6,992 nt of DNA from Thermodesulfobacteriota bacterium (GTDB taxonomy: Bacteria; Desulfobacterota; Desulfocorpusculales; Desulfocorpusculum). The stretch covers positions 1 to 6,992 of the forward strand of contig JAPWUY010000094.1 in NCBI GenBank assembly GCA_028275295.1, read 5' to 3'. A program made the position numbers and the translations under genes. Each line of letters starts with the position of its first letter. The stretch's first letter is position 1. Below, in pieces: positions 1 through 6,240 of the stretch. The notes beneath the pieces were generated by a model, which made no database searches, had not been told where the DNA came from, and saw only the letters and a list, made by a program, of their open reading frames with translations.

Positions 1-899
1 AAGAGAAGAGGCATGCCCTCTATGTCCGTGACCTTTCCACCTGCTTCCCTCACCAGGATGGAACCTGCAGCGTGATCCCACACCTTCTCTTTATAATCCG
101 GGGTATCGGGATTTGGAAGCCTGAGATAGAGGGCCGCATCTCCCCTGGCCACAAGACCGTATTTGGCCTGACTGTCCATTCGAACGGGGGGCTCTTTTAT
201 CCCCATCGCCCTTGCCAGCCTTTCCTGGGTCTCCCTGTCCGAATGGGATGGCTCCAGGGACTCGCACATCTTCACCTCGGGGTCTCCCATCCTCGCACAT
301 GAAACCCGAATGGGCTCCTTTTCCCTTCCCTCCAAGGTGGCCTGAAAGGCCCCACGGCCCTCTACAGCGTGAAATATCACGCCTCTCATCCCATGGGGTT
401 GGTCCAGCCTCCATGGAAGATTGGGACATGCCAGGACCCCCAGACGAACCTCCCCTTGGACAATGAGGGCTAGTGCTATGGCGTATTGGTCCCCCCTCAG
501 GAAACCCTTGGTCCCATCTATGGGGTCGAGACACCAGTGGCGTCCCGCTGCTTCCTTCTTTACCGAACCTATCCATTCGCACACCTTCTCGGGCTCCGCA
601 TCGGGAAGCACCTTGGACACGAAAAAGCTCACCCTCTCCAAGAGCCCCCTTTGGGATTCACGCTCCAAGGCCGATGCATCCTCCTCGGCCACAATGGGGT
701 CATCGGGGAAGGCCTCCTTGAGGATCTTAACCACAATTGCCTGAGAGCCAAAATCGGCAACGGTAACAGGGGTCCTGTCAGCCTTGGATATGGTGTCTTG
801 GTGCACCATCTCCTTTTGTACCATGGAGCAAAGCCGAGCTGCGGCCCTCACGGCTTCCATTGCGACATCGAGCTCTTTTTTCAGGGAAAATTCCCTCAT
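1..899 (-). CDS. 3'(2'),5'-bisphosphate nucleotidase, HAL2/SAL1-like (partial, C-terminus off the left edge)
   Basis: Member of the Mg-dependent, Li-sensitive inositol monophosphatase superfamily. The HAL2 branch removes the 3'-phosphate from 3'-phosphoadenosine 5'-phosphate (PAP), and sometimes PAPS, in the cytoplasm. 299 codons are visible. The metal-site motifs are in order: VTVADF (D49), AEED (residues 71-74), DPIDGTKGF (D125, D128) and WDHAAG (D275). The stretch YGLVARGDAALYLRLP (247-262) followed by the WDHAAG block and VREAGG is typical of HAL2 rather than of inositol monophosphatase or short CysQ. HAL2 proteins are usually about 310-360 residues, so only some tens of residues are missing. 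The ATG is preceded by AAGGAG (908-913) with 8-nt spacing, which fixes the start. It begins 28 nt after the stop of the nuclease-like gene, so it is probably in the same transcript. PAP is the family's usual substrate; the true substrate here is inferred. Confidence 0.92.
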   Translation of the reverse strand, partial: MREFSLKKELDVAMEAVRAAARLCSMVQKEMVHQDTISKADRTPVTVADFGSQAIVVKILKEAFPDDPIVAEEDASALERESQRGLLERVSFFVSKVLPDAEPEKVCEWIGSVKKEAAGRHWCLDPIDGTKGFLRGDQYAIALALIVQGEVRLGVLACPNLPWRLDQPHGMRGVIFHAVEGRGAFQATLEGREKEPIRVSCARMGDPEVKMCESLEPSHSDRETQERLARAMGIKEPPVRMDSQAKYGLVARGDAALYLRLPNPDTPDYKEKVWDHAAGSILVREAGGKVTDIEGMPLL

Positions 900-927
900 G
901 ACCCAGACTCCTTCTTTGTCCCCTCGT

Positions 928-1851
928 CTAGAAGCCCCGATCCATGAAGGCAAGGGCAGATCTCGTATATTTCATGAAATCGAGCAGGCATGCCCTGATG
1001 TTTGCGGACAAGAGTCTTCCCGTGTTCAAAACGAAGACCCTGTGGTCCACGTGAAATATCTCTCCTTGAAGCCTCCTCACGGCCCTCTTCTCGGGATGAG
1101 GAGAGGAAGGTGTCGAGCTCAGCAACTCTTCCAGGATGGGCACTATCTTGTCGAGCATTCTCAGGTGGGTGTCCACGAGAAAAAGGGCTGCATGTGGCAC
1201 CAGGATCCTGCACCTTTCCAGGAATCCAGCTACTTCCTCAGCCTCTATCCCCCGGGGAGGGGAACTCTTGCACTCCACATAGATCAAGGAGCCTTCAATG
1301 GAGGCCAACACATCGAAATCGCCTCCTGGTGGTGGACTCCTGAAGGAGACACCGTACCGCACTTGTGCGAAAAACTCCCTTTTCAGGACCTCTGCAACGA
1401 ACCATTCGAGGGTTTCACCGAAGCTCCTCACACCTTCTCTGAGGAGTCTCCATCCACCATCTTTCCCCACATCCACTATCCCCATCCTGGCCATGGTGAG
1501 GAGGTACCTTCTGGATGTCTCGGGGGTGCAATAGGAGGAAAGATCCCCGGGCCCAGCCCCTCGCCTCAGCTTTATGAGGTCCCTGAGCCACAGCCTGAAA
1601 GAGTATCTGTGGAGAAGTCTGTAGAACTCCTCCAGTTGGCCAGGGCCCATACCTCTGTGGACTAGCAACTTCTCCTCGGGCACGGATCTATGGAGCCTGA
1701 GACCGCGGCGCAAGAGCATCTGGTCCAGATCTCCGCCCAACCGTCGGATAGACCTCTCCAGAGTGGAAATCCTCCTGGCCATAAGGGAGCTTGAGATCCT
1801 CTGGATTCTCCTGAGATTGCACAAACAAGCCACTTTCGCCAAATCCCTCAT
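928..1851 (-). CDS. uncharacterised PD-(D/E)XK nuclease-like protein with predicted winged-helix region
   Basis: No named family was recognised. Numbering is from the ATG at 1851 (307 residues). Residues about 1-70 are Arg/Leu-rich and look helical. Residues about 75-136 resemble a winged helix (TPETSRRYLLTMARMGIVDV, then a short basic wing). The C-terminal half carries a restriction-endonuclease-like core: GETLEWF (E146), GGDFDVLA (D178, D180) and LIYVECKSS (E193, K195), followed by ALFLVDT (D227). The D-x(n)-E-x-K pattern with an upstream Glu is the usual PD-(D/E)XK metal site, so nuclease activity is likely but not proven. There is no signal peptide or membrane segment, which fits a cytoplasmic DNA- or RNA-acting protein. 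The start is uncertain: an in-frame TTG at 1878 and an ATG at 1782 are alternatives, and none has a good Shine-Dalgarno. It is followed closely by the bisphosphate nucleotidase gene. Possible roles are DNA repair, restriction or RNA decay; none is shown by context. Confidence 0.78.
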   Translation of the reverse strand: MRDLAKVACLCNLRRIQRISSSLMARRISTLERSIRRLGGDLDQMLLRRGLRLHRSVPEEKLLVHRGMGPGQLEEFYRLLHRYSFRLWLRDLIKLRRGAGPGDLSSYCTPETSRRYLLTMARMGIVDVGKDGGWRLLREGVRSFGETLEWFVAEVLKREFFAQVRYGVSFRSPPPGGDFDVLASIEGSLIYVECKSSPPRGIEAEEVAGFLERCRILVPHAALFLVDTHLRMLDKIVPILEELLSSTPSSPHPEKRAVRRLQGEIFHVDHRVFVLNTGRLLSANIRACLLDFMKYTRSALAFMDRGF

Positions 1852-2226
1852 CTCATGGGCTAGCCCAGGCCTCGCCAAGGTGACAATCTAAGGTATCTTT
1901 TTTTGCCTTTTTTCACAAGCTTCCCCCTTGCTCGCTCTGTGGCCTGGGAGGTCTCCTCTTGCGATCGGTGAAGAGGACCAAGGCCAGGGGGCCTTGACTT
2001 TTGGGTTTTTCTCTGGTTTTCTGGTCGGTAGGGTTTTCCCCGAGAAGAGGAGGGCCAGAGGTGAGGGACCTTTTTTGGATCTTGTCCTTGGTTGCGGCTT
2101 GGTATTGCCTTCAGAGGTGGATATTTCCTAAGCTGGGCATCCCAACTTGAATTTCCAGGAACTCTTGCTCCGTGGACCGGGGCATCGAAAGGCAGGAAGA
2201 GGAGAAGAGGAAAGGGTGAGGCCTGG
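1852..2226. other. 375-bp gene-free gap between the purL-protease unit and the nuclease-like gene
   Basis: No credible coding frame, tRNA or rRNA was seen. Two reading frames cross it (minus 2279-1860 and plus 1928-2131), but neither has a ribosome-binding site or a recognisable protein. Read on the minus strand it contains a series of A-tracts (several AAAACC-like repeats at about 2000-2040, then runs of six and seven A at about 1898-1912 spaced about one helical turn apart). These could bend DNA or act as UP-like elements. It also contains the hairpins listed separately and an imperfect 8-bp hairpin at 2130-2148. A promoter for the nuclease-like gene is expected here, but I found no convincing -35/-10 pair. 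Confidence 0.6.
1950..1996. repeat. two adjacent inverted repeats (possible hairpins) upstream of the nuclease-like gene
   Basis: CAAGGCC (1979-1985), loop AGGG, GGCCTTG (1990-1996) is a perfect 7-bp stem. Next to it TCCTCTT and AAGAGGA (within 1950-1979), flanked by GGTC/GACC, form a longer stem with a small bulge and a loop of about 10 nt. On the plus strand the first stem is followed by a T-rich tract (1999-2010), as in a weak intrinsic terminator, but no plus-strand gene ends there. On the minus strand, the direction of the genes, no T-tract follows. It may be a structured leader or operator of the nuclease-like gene; the function is unknown. Confidence 0.35.
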
Positions 2227-2237
2227 TCAATCACCCT
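2203..2237 (-). terminator. candidate Rho-independent terminator of the purL-protease unit
   Basis: On the minus strand AGGGTGA (2237-2231) and TCACCCT (2219-2213) form a perfect 7-bp stem with an 11-nt loop, followed by the pyrimidine tract TTCCTCTTCT. The stop codon of the protease gene lies in the loop. The U-tract is broken by C residues, so termination may be partial. Its place at the end of the operon and before a gap of about 375 bp supports the call. Confidence 0.4.
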
Positions 2238-2829
2238 GGGAGCTCGCCTCCAGGAGGACCTCGCCTTTCGGCAGGTCAACGGTGAGGCGAAGTCCCCTCA
2301 GGGCATTGAGACCCAAAAGCCTGAGGTCCCCCACAAGGGCCTCCACATTTCGGATCTCGACGGATCCTATGGTCACTGAATCCAGGAGCACCATGGGAGC
2401 TTCCAGGGATCTTCCATCGGCCATTGTCACCTTCACCCTTGGCATATCTTCCAGGGCTATGCCCAAAAGCCTAGCGTCCTCGCGAGTTATCTGGCAGTAA
2501 GTGGCGCCAGTGTCCAAGTAAGCGAGCAGGGTCCAAACCCCGTTTATGGCAACGGGCACCTGGATTGCTCTCTGGTCCTCTCCTATGACTAGCTTCACTG
2601 TCTTCCCACGGGTCTGCTGGGGAGTTTGGGAGGAGGAGACTGTCTTGGAGAGCTGGTTCCAATACTGGACCGGGACCCTAGAGGGGTCATCGGTGAAGTG
2701 GAGCCTTCCCGTTTCATCCTTCCACTGGTAGATCACTGATCCGCCGAGGACGTCTCCGGTCAGAAGCCATGGCCCAATGAAAAGGAGCACCAGGGTCAAA
2801 GGGGAGAGGATTGTCTTGAGCCGGTTCAT
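2227..2829 (-). CDS. exported DUF4124 / retropepsin-like (clan AA) aspartic protease
   Basis: 200 residues. Residues 1-30 form a signal peptide: basic MNRLK start, hydrophobic core TLVLLFIGPWLL, small residues GG before the likely cleavage, and no lipobox Cys, so the protein is probably periplasmic or outer-surface. Residues about 32-53 match DUF4124 (IYQWKDETGRLHFTDDP). Residues about 78-195 are a retropepsin-like domain with one catalytic motif, LDTGAT (D106), the substrate-flap region MADGR, and the closing LLGLNALRGLRLTVDL that stands for the psi-loop hydrophobic-Gly segment. One catalytic Asp per chain means a homodimer is needed, as in retroviral proteases. The ATG lies 5 nt after the TGA of purL (TGAGAGAGATG), so translation is probably coupled to purL. 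Natural substrate unknown. The link to purine synthesis is probably only transcriptional. Confidence 0.88.
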   Translation of the reverse strand: MNRLKTILSPLTLVLLFIGPWLLTGDVLGGSVIYQWKDETGRLHFTDDPSRVPVQYWNQLSKTVSSSQTPQQTRGKTVKLVIGEDQRAIQVPVAINGVWTLLAYLDTGATYCQITREDARLLGIALEDMPRVKVTMADGRSLEAPMVLLDSVTIGSVEIRNVEALVGDLRLLGLNALRGLRLTVDLPKGEVLLEASSQGD

Positions 2830-2834
2830 CTCTC

Positions 2835-5816
2835 TCAGAATCCAGCCAGAGGCCTTTTCCAGGCCTCCCTCAGTTCATCTATTTTCTCCCTCAGGATCAA
2901 AGAGCCATCCATCCCCCAGAGCCGGAGCTCTGGTTCGGCTATCACTTGGCCCACGAGGGCAAGGGGAGCACCTTCGAGGGTCCTCTCAAAGGCGCTTCTG
3001 TTTTCGGGAGCCACTGTGATGACGAATCTCCCCTGGGACTCTGAAAACAGGAGGTAGTCGTCCCTGGAGATGTCCTCCATTATCGCCCTATCGAGTCGGG
3101 CTTCTATTCCCAATCCTCCCGCAAATGCTGTCTCCGCAAGTGCGACCCCTAGGCCGCCGTCTGAGCAGTCATGGCATGAGGCCACAAGACCGAGCCTCAT
3201 GGCCTTCTCCAAAAGCCTGTAATAGCCTATGAACTCCTCAGCCCTGACCCTGGGAACTGAATTGCCCACGAAACCTCTGGATGCCAGATATTCCGAAGCA
3301 CCCAACTCGGCCCTCGTTACACCGAGCACATAGACCAAGTCTCCGGGCCTTTTGGCATCCATTGTGACAGCCTCTCTCACATCTGGAATCCGGCCTACCA
3401 CGGAGAAGAGGAGGGTAGGGGGGATGCTTATCTTTATGTCCCCCACTTTGTAGTCGTTCTTCATGCTATCCTTTCCGGAGATGAGGGGGATCCTGTAAGT
3501 GACGCAAACTTCGTAAAGGGCCTTGTTGGCTCTCACTAGCTGGGCTAGTTTATAATGGCCGTCTGGGGTCTTCTCCGACTGCACCGGATCCGGCCAGCAA
3601 AAATTGTCCAGGCCCCCGATCCCTTCGAGAGAGCCTCCGACACACAGGAAGTTCCTCAACGCCTCGTCCACAGCGCATCCTGCCATGGCGTGGGTGTCTA
3701 TGTCGCCATACCTGGGGCAGATGCCGTGGGCTACCACTACGCCCTCCATGCTATCGAGGAGGGGACGAAGCACTGCCGCATCGCTGGGGCCATCGTTGAA
3801 GGCCCCGGTCATGGGCTTGACGACACTTCCGGCCTGAACCTCGTGGTCGTATTGACGCACCACACTTTCCTTGCTGCAGATGTTCAGTCTTCCCAGGAGC
3901 TCCTTCAGCACTGAACCCAGGTCCTCGGGGCACGGAAAATCCGGATCTTGGTGCCTGGGTGGTTTCCACCTGGCCTCCAGGTGCATCCTCGGGACACCCT
4001 CGTGGAGGAACTCCATGTCCAGGTATGCCACGGTCCTTCCTCGGTAGAGGACGTGAAAGTATCCTGAGTCCGTGAACTCACCGAGCACCGTTGCCTCCAC
4101 TCCCATCTTCCTCGCAAGGGCCATGAAAAGATCGATCTTCTCTGGGGGAACAGCCAGGGTCATTCGCTCCTGTGCCTCGGAGAGGAGTATCTCCCAAGGC
4201 GCTAGGCCCTGATACTTGAGGGGAGCCCTCTCTAGATGAAGCTCGCATCCCCCACTGTCCTTGGCCATCTCCCCCACAGAGGAGGATAGCCCACCTGCTC
4301 CGTTGTCCGTTATGGCGTTGTAGAGTCCTTGGTCCCTCGCAAGGAGGAGAAAATCCGTCATCTTCTTCTGGGTTATGGGGTCACCTATCTGAACCGCCGT
4401 TGCTGGTGAGCCCTCGTGGAGCTCCTCGCTCGAGAAAGTGGCCCCGTGGATTCCATCCTTTCCTATTCTTCCCCCTGTCATGACGATGAGATCGCCAGCT
4501 CTGGCCCTCTTGAAGTGGCCGGGCTCTCCCCTTATTTCGGCTGGGAGAATTCCTCCTGTGCCGCAGTAGACCAGGGGCTTGCCCAAGTACCTCTCGTCGA
4601 AGACTATGGAGCCGTTCACGGTGGGGATTCCGCTTTTGTTCCCGCCGTGCTCCACTCCCTCCCTCACCCCCTGGAAGATCCTTCTCGGGTGGAGAAGCCT
4701 AGGCGGCAGTGGCTTGGAATAATCTGGCGGGGCGAAACAGAAGACATCGGTATTGAATATGAGCTTGGCGCCCTTTCCGGTGCCAAAGGGATCCCTGTTC
4801 ACCCCCACTATTCCAGTGAGGGCCCCTCCATAAGGCTCCAAGGCAGAGGGCGTGTTGTGGGTCTCGACCTTGAACACGAGGCTCCAATGGTCATTGAAGC
4901 GAATCACACCAGCGTTGTCAGAGAAGACCGAAAGGCACCAATCCCTCTCCCCCAGCCTCTTTCTGACCTCCCTCGTGGTCGCTTTCACAAAGGTATCGAA
5001 AAGCCCCCTGATGGTCTCCCTGTTGCCGTTTTCGTCCGTGTACTCTATCACGGCATTGAAGATCTTGTGCTTGCAATGTTCGGACCAGGTCTGGGCTATG
5101 GCCTCTATCTCCACGTCGGTTATCTTTTTCCCGAGCCCCACATTTGCCCTTCTCTGCAAGACATCCGGGTCTCGCAAGTAATTCTGGATAGCCTTCATCT
5201 CCTCCAGGTCGAGAACTAGGACCCTTTTCTGGCTCAAGGCCATTAGAGCATGGTCAGGAATCTCCAGATCTATTTCCTCGACCATCTCGGGGCTCACCTG
5301 GGTGACCTTTGGCACTTTCGGTTGAATCCTCTCGCCCATCACCCATTGGTCCTTGCTCCTTATCTCGAATCGCTGAATGAGGGTGTTAGCCAGAAGGTCC
5401 TTCGCTATTCTCTCCACGTCCTCCCGAAGGAGGTCTCCCCAGATGAGGTATTGCTTGGAGGTGTAAACCCCTGCTCCTTCACCCAGGGGCCTTCCCAGGT
5501 ATGTCTCGAGGGTCTCCTTGGCGGTCTTCCCAACATTGTCAGTGACACCTGGAAGAAATCCAACCTCCAAGAGCCAGTCGAAGCCATCAGCCAAAGGCTC
5601 GTTCACCGAGAACCTCTGAGTAACCGGATCTGTGAAAAGGAGCCTCGCTGCCTCTTGTGCTTCCTGAAATGTGAGATCTCCCTCTACTGTGTAGACCTCT
5701 ATGGTCTCGACCCTTTTTACAGGTAGACCCAAATGCTCGGAGATCCTGCGGCAGATCTTCTCTCCGTGAGAGTCGCGAACTCCTCCGTGAAAACCCACCT
5801 CTATCCTGTGGACCAT
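2835..5816 (-). CDS. purL: phosphoribosylformylglycinamidine synthase, PurS-PurS-PurL type
   Basis: Catalyses ATP-dependent amidation of FGAR to FGAM, step 4 of de novo purine synthesis, in the cytoplasm. 993 residues from the ATG at 5816. Two PurS-like units open the protein: residues about 1-75 (VGFHGGVRD, then LLFTDPVTQRF) and about 80-155 (VGFLPGVTD, then LLANTLIQRF). An FGAR-AT linker follows (about 170-240), ending in TWSEHCKHK (243-251, catalytic His247). Two AIR-synthase-like halves come next: VETHN (317-321), DNGAGG (504-509), ISGKDS (779-784), CHDCSDGG (881-888) and LFSESQGR (923-930). It ends at PLAGF without the glutaminase domain of the large enzyme of about 1300 residues, so a separate PurQ must supply ammonia; none is in the window. 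The ATG has GGGAG 7 nt upstream and lies about 32 nt from the predicted transcription start. The longer frame from TTG 5852 would begin upstream of that point and is rejected. Confidence 0.97.
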   Translation of the reverse strand: MVHRIEVGFHGGVRDSHGEKICRRISEHLGLPVKRVETIEVYTVEGDLTFQEAQEAARLLFTDPVTQRFSVNEPLADGFDWLLEVGFLPGVTDNVGKTAKETLETYLGRPLGEGAGVYTSKQYLIWGDLLREDVERIAKDLLANTLIQRFEIRSKDQWVMGERIQPKVPKVTQVSPEMVEEIDLEIPDHALMALSQKRVLVLDLEEMKAIQNYLRDPDVLQRRANVGLGKKITDVEIEAIAQTWSEHCKHKIFNAVIEYTDENGNRETIRGLFDTFVKATTREVRKRLGERDWCLSVFSDNAGVIRFNDHWSLVFKVETHNTPSALEPYGGALTGIVGVNRDPFGTGKGAKLIFNTDVFCFAPPDYSKPLPPRLLHPRRIFQGVREGVEHGGNKSGIPTVNGSIVFDERYLGKPLVYCGTGGILPAEIRGEPGHFKRARAGDLIVMTGGRIGKDGIHGATFSSEELHEGSPATAVQIGDPITQKKMTDFLLLARDQGLYNAITDNGAGGLSSSVGEMAKDSGGCELHLERAPLKYQGLAPWEILLSEAQERMTLAVPPEKIDLFMALARKMGVEATVLGEFTDSGYFHVLYRGRTVAYLDMEFLHEGVPRMHLEARWKPPRHQDPDFPCPEDLGSVLKELLGRLNICSKESVVRQYDHEVQAGSVVKPMTGAFNDGPSDAAVLRPLLDSMEGVVVAHGICPRYGDIDTHAMAGCAVDEALRNFLCVGGSLEGIGGLDNFCWPDPVQSEKTPDGHYKLAQLVRANKALYEVCVTYRIPLISGKDSMKNDYKVGDIKISIPPTLLFSVVGRIPDVREAVTMDAKRPGDLVYVLGVTRAELGASEYLASRGFVGNSVPRVRAEEFIGYYRLLEKAMRLGLVASCHDCSDGGLGVALAETAFAGGLGIEARLDRAIMEDISRDDYLLFSESQGRFVITVAPENRSAFERTLEGAPLALVGQVIAEPELRLWGMDGSLILREKIDELREAWKRPLAGF

Positions 5817-5822
5817 TTCCCT

Positions 5823-5834
5823 TCTCCCGGGAGA
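5823..5834. promoter_or_regulatory. 12-bp perfect palindrome over the purL ribosome-binding site
   Basis: TCTCCCGGGAGA is fully self-complementary and includes the GGGAG that serves as the purL Shine-Dalgarno, 7 nt before the ATG at 5816. It lies in the predicted 5' leader. It could be an operator bound by a dimeric repressor just downstream of the transcription start. As RNA it has too little loop for a simple hairpin unless inner pairs open. A perfect 12-bp palindrome is expected about once or twice by chance in 7 kb, so only its location makes it notable. Confidence 0.3.
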
Positions 5835-5854
5835 TCCATTTTGGGCCTGCAATC

Positions 5855-5883
5855 CTTATATCAGATGAGACCTCGCGGATCAA
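5855..5883 (-). promoter_or_regulatory. sigma-70-type promoter of purL
   Basis: On the minus strand: -35 TTGATC (5883-5878), a 17-nt spacer ending in TGA, and -10 TATAAG (5860-5855). The TG one base before the -10 makes it an extended -10. Predicted transcription start is near 5848, giving a leader of about 32 nt to the ATG at 5816. This is the best-matched promoter in the window and it decides against the upstream TTG start at 5852. Confidence 0.7.
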
Positions 5884-6082
5884 TGGCGGCTCATCTTTGG
5901 AGAAAACCGGTGGCTGTGGGCCTTTGTTCTCGGGCTCGGTCAGGTCCTTGGGTGAATCCTTCCTTGATCCTTCTCCCAACCTGGACATGGATTTGGGGAA
6001 GCGTGTGAAAGGCTTCAAGGTCTTGGAACCCAAAGGTCTCGGGCTTGGGAGAAAAAGGGGCCCTCGAGGAATGGCCCTGGGG

Positions 6083-6112
6083 CTGTCTTATTTGTGAAGA
6101 GAAGGGTATAAT
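6083..6112 (+). promoter_or_regulatory. candidate promoter of the transketolase gene
   Basis: A perfect -10 hexamer TATAAT lies at 6107-6112. The -35 is poor: CTGTCT at 6083-6088 with an 18-nt spacer, or TGTCTT with 17. A weak -35 suggests that an activator may help. Transcription would start near 6119, leaving a leader of about 118 nt before the transketolase start. Confidence 0.5.
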
Positions 6113-6130
6113 CCATCGGTCTTGAGAGCC

Positions 6131-6218
6131 GGGGCACGGATCTGGATTGCCCCATGAGGCCTGAAGTCCATCATGATTCAGGCGGCCAATAGCGGATGGC
6201 CGTGGATTGCAACGCAAT
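6131..6218 (+). promoter_or_regulatory. structured 5' leader of transketolase (three small inverted repeats)
   Basis: Three perfect short stems follow one another in the predicted leader: GGGGCA/TGCCCC (6131-6136 with 6148-6153, 11-nt loop), CGGCCA/TGGCCG (6183-6188 with 6197-6202, 8-nt loop) and ATTGC/GCAAT (6206-6210 with 6214-6218, 3-nt loop). A further CATGA/TCATG pair (6153-6157 with 6171-6175) lies between the first two. The last stem ends 9 nt before the Shine-Dalgarno core GGAGG (6228-6232). No known riboswitch consensus was matched, and no U-tract makes any of them a terminator. Confidence 0.35.
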
Positions 6219-6227
6219 TGGAGAAGG

Positions 6228-6240
6228 GGAGGGCGGTTTG
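6228..6240 (+). promoter_or_regulatory. strong Shine-Dalgarno pointing to a TTG start for transketolase
   Basis: GGAGG (6228-6232) within a long purine run is the full anti-Shine-Dalgarno complement. It lies 5 nt before the in-frame TTG at 6238 but 20 nt before the ATG at 6253 and 29 nt before the ATG at 6262. The spacing favours TTG. Alignment to the E. coli enzyme, as remembered, would put its first Met at the ATG at 6262, so the extra 8 residues would be an N-terminal extension. Confidence 0.55.

Larger units (their letters stand above)
5817..6237. other. divergent intergenic region between purL and transketolase
   Basis: 421 bp holding the promoters of both divergent genes (listed separately). 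The middle (about 5884-6080) has no convincing gene. It contains the near-repeats AAGGTCTTGG and AAAGGTCTCGG (about 6017-6043). It also contains a weak minus-strand hairpin (GGGCC at 6077-6073 with GGCCC at 6062-6058, then five T at 6056-6052), which could stop leftward transcription but has no gene upstream of it. Confidence 0.6.

Noticed and set aside
784..1665. 293-residue plus-strand reading frame across the nucleotidase and nuclease-like genes
   Set aside because: Antisense to two genes with clear motifs, no ribosome-binding site, and low-complexity translation.
1860..2279. 139-residue minus-strand reading frame bridging the gap upstream of the nuclease-like gene
   Set aside because: It begins inside the protease gene in another frame, has no Shine-Dalgarno, and is a Pro/Arg/Lys-rich sequence with no recognisable domain.
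4416..5219. 267-residue plus-strand reading frame inside purL
   Set aside because: Antisense to a strongly conserved part of purL; its sequence matches no family and looks like a shadow of the coding bias.
5817..5852. Extending purL upstream to the TTG at 5852
   Set aside because: It would start upstream of the predicted transcription start (about 5848) and adds 12 residues unlike PurS; the ATG at 5816 has a proper Shine-Dalgarno.
6052..6077. Minus-strand GGGCC/GGCCC hairpin followed by five T as a terminator
   Set aside because: The stem is only 5 bp with a 10-nt loop, and no minus-strand gene lies upstream of it in the window.
6121..6160. TPP-riboswitch look-alike: GATCTGGATTGCC in the transketolase leader, near TTGAGAG
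   Set aside because: It resembles the CTGATCTGGATAATGCC box of TPP riboswitches, and transketolase uses TPP. But the GGGTGC element, the paired ACCC segment and the P1 helix are missing, and the local pairing is a simple GGGGCA/TGCCCC stem. An Rfam RF00059 scan would settle it.
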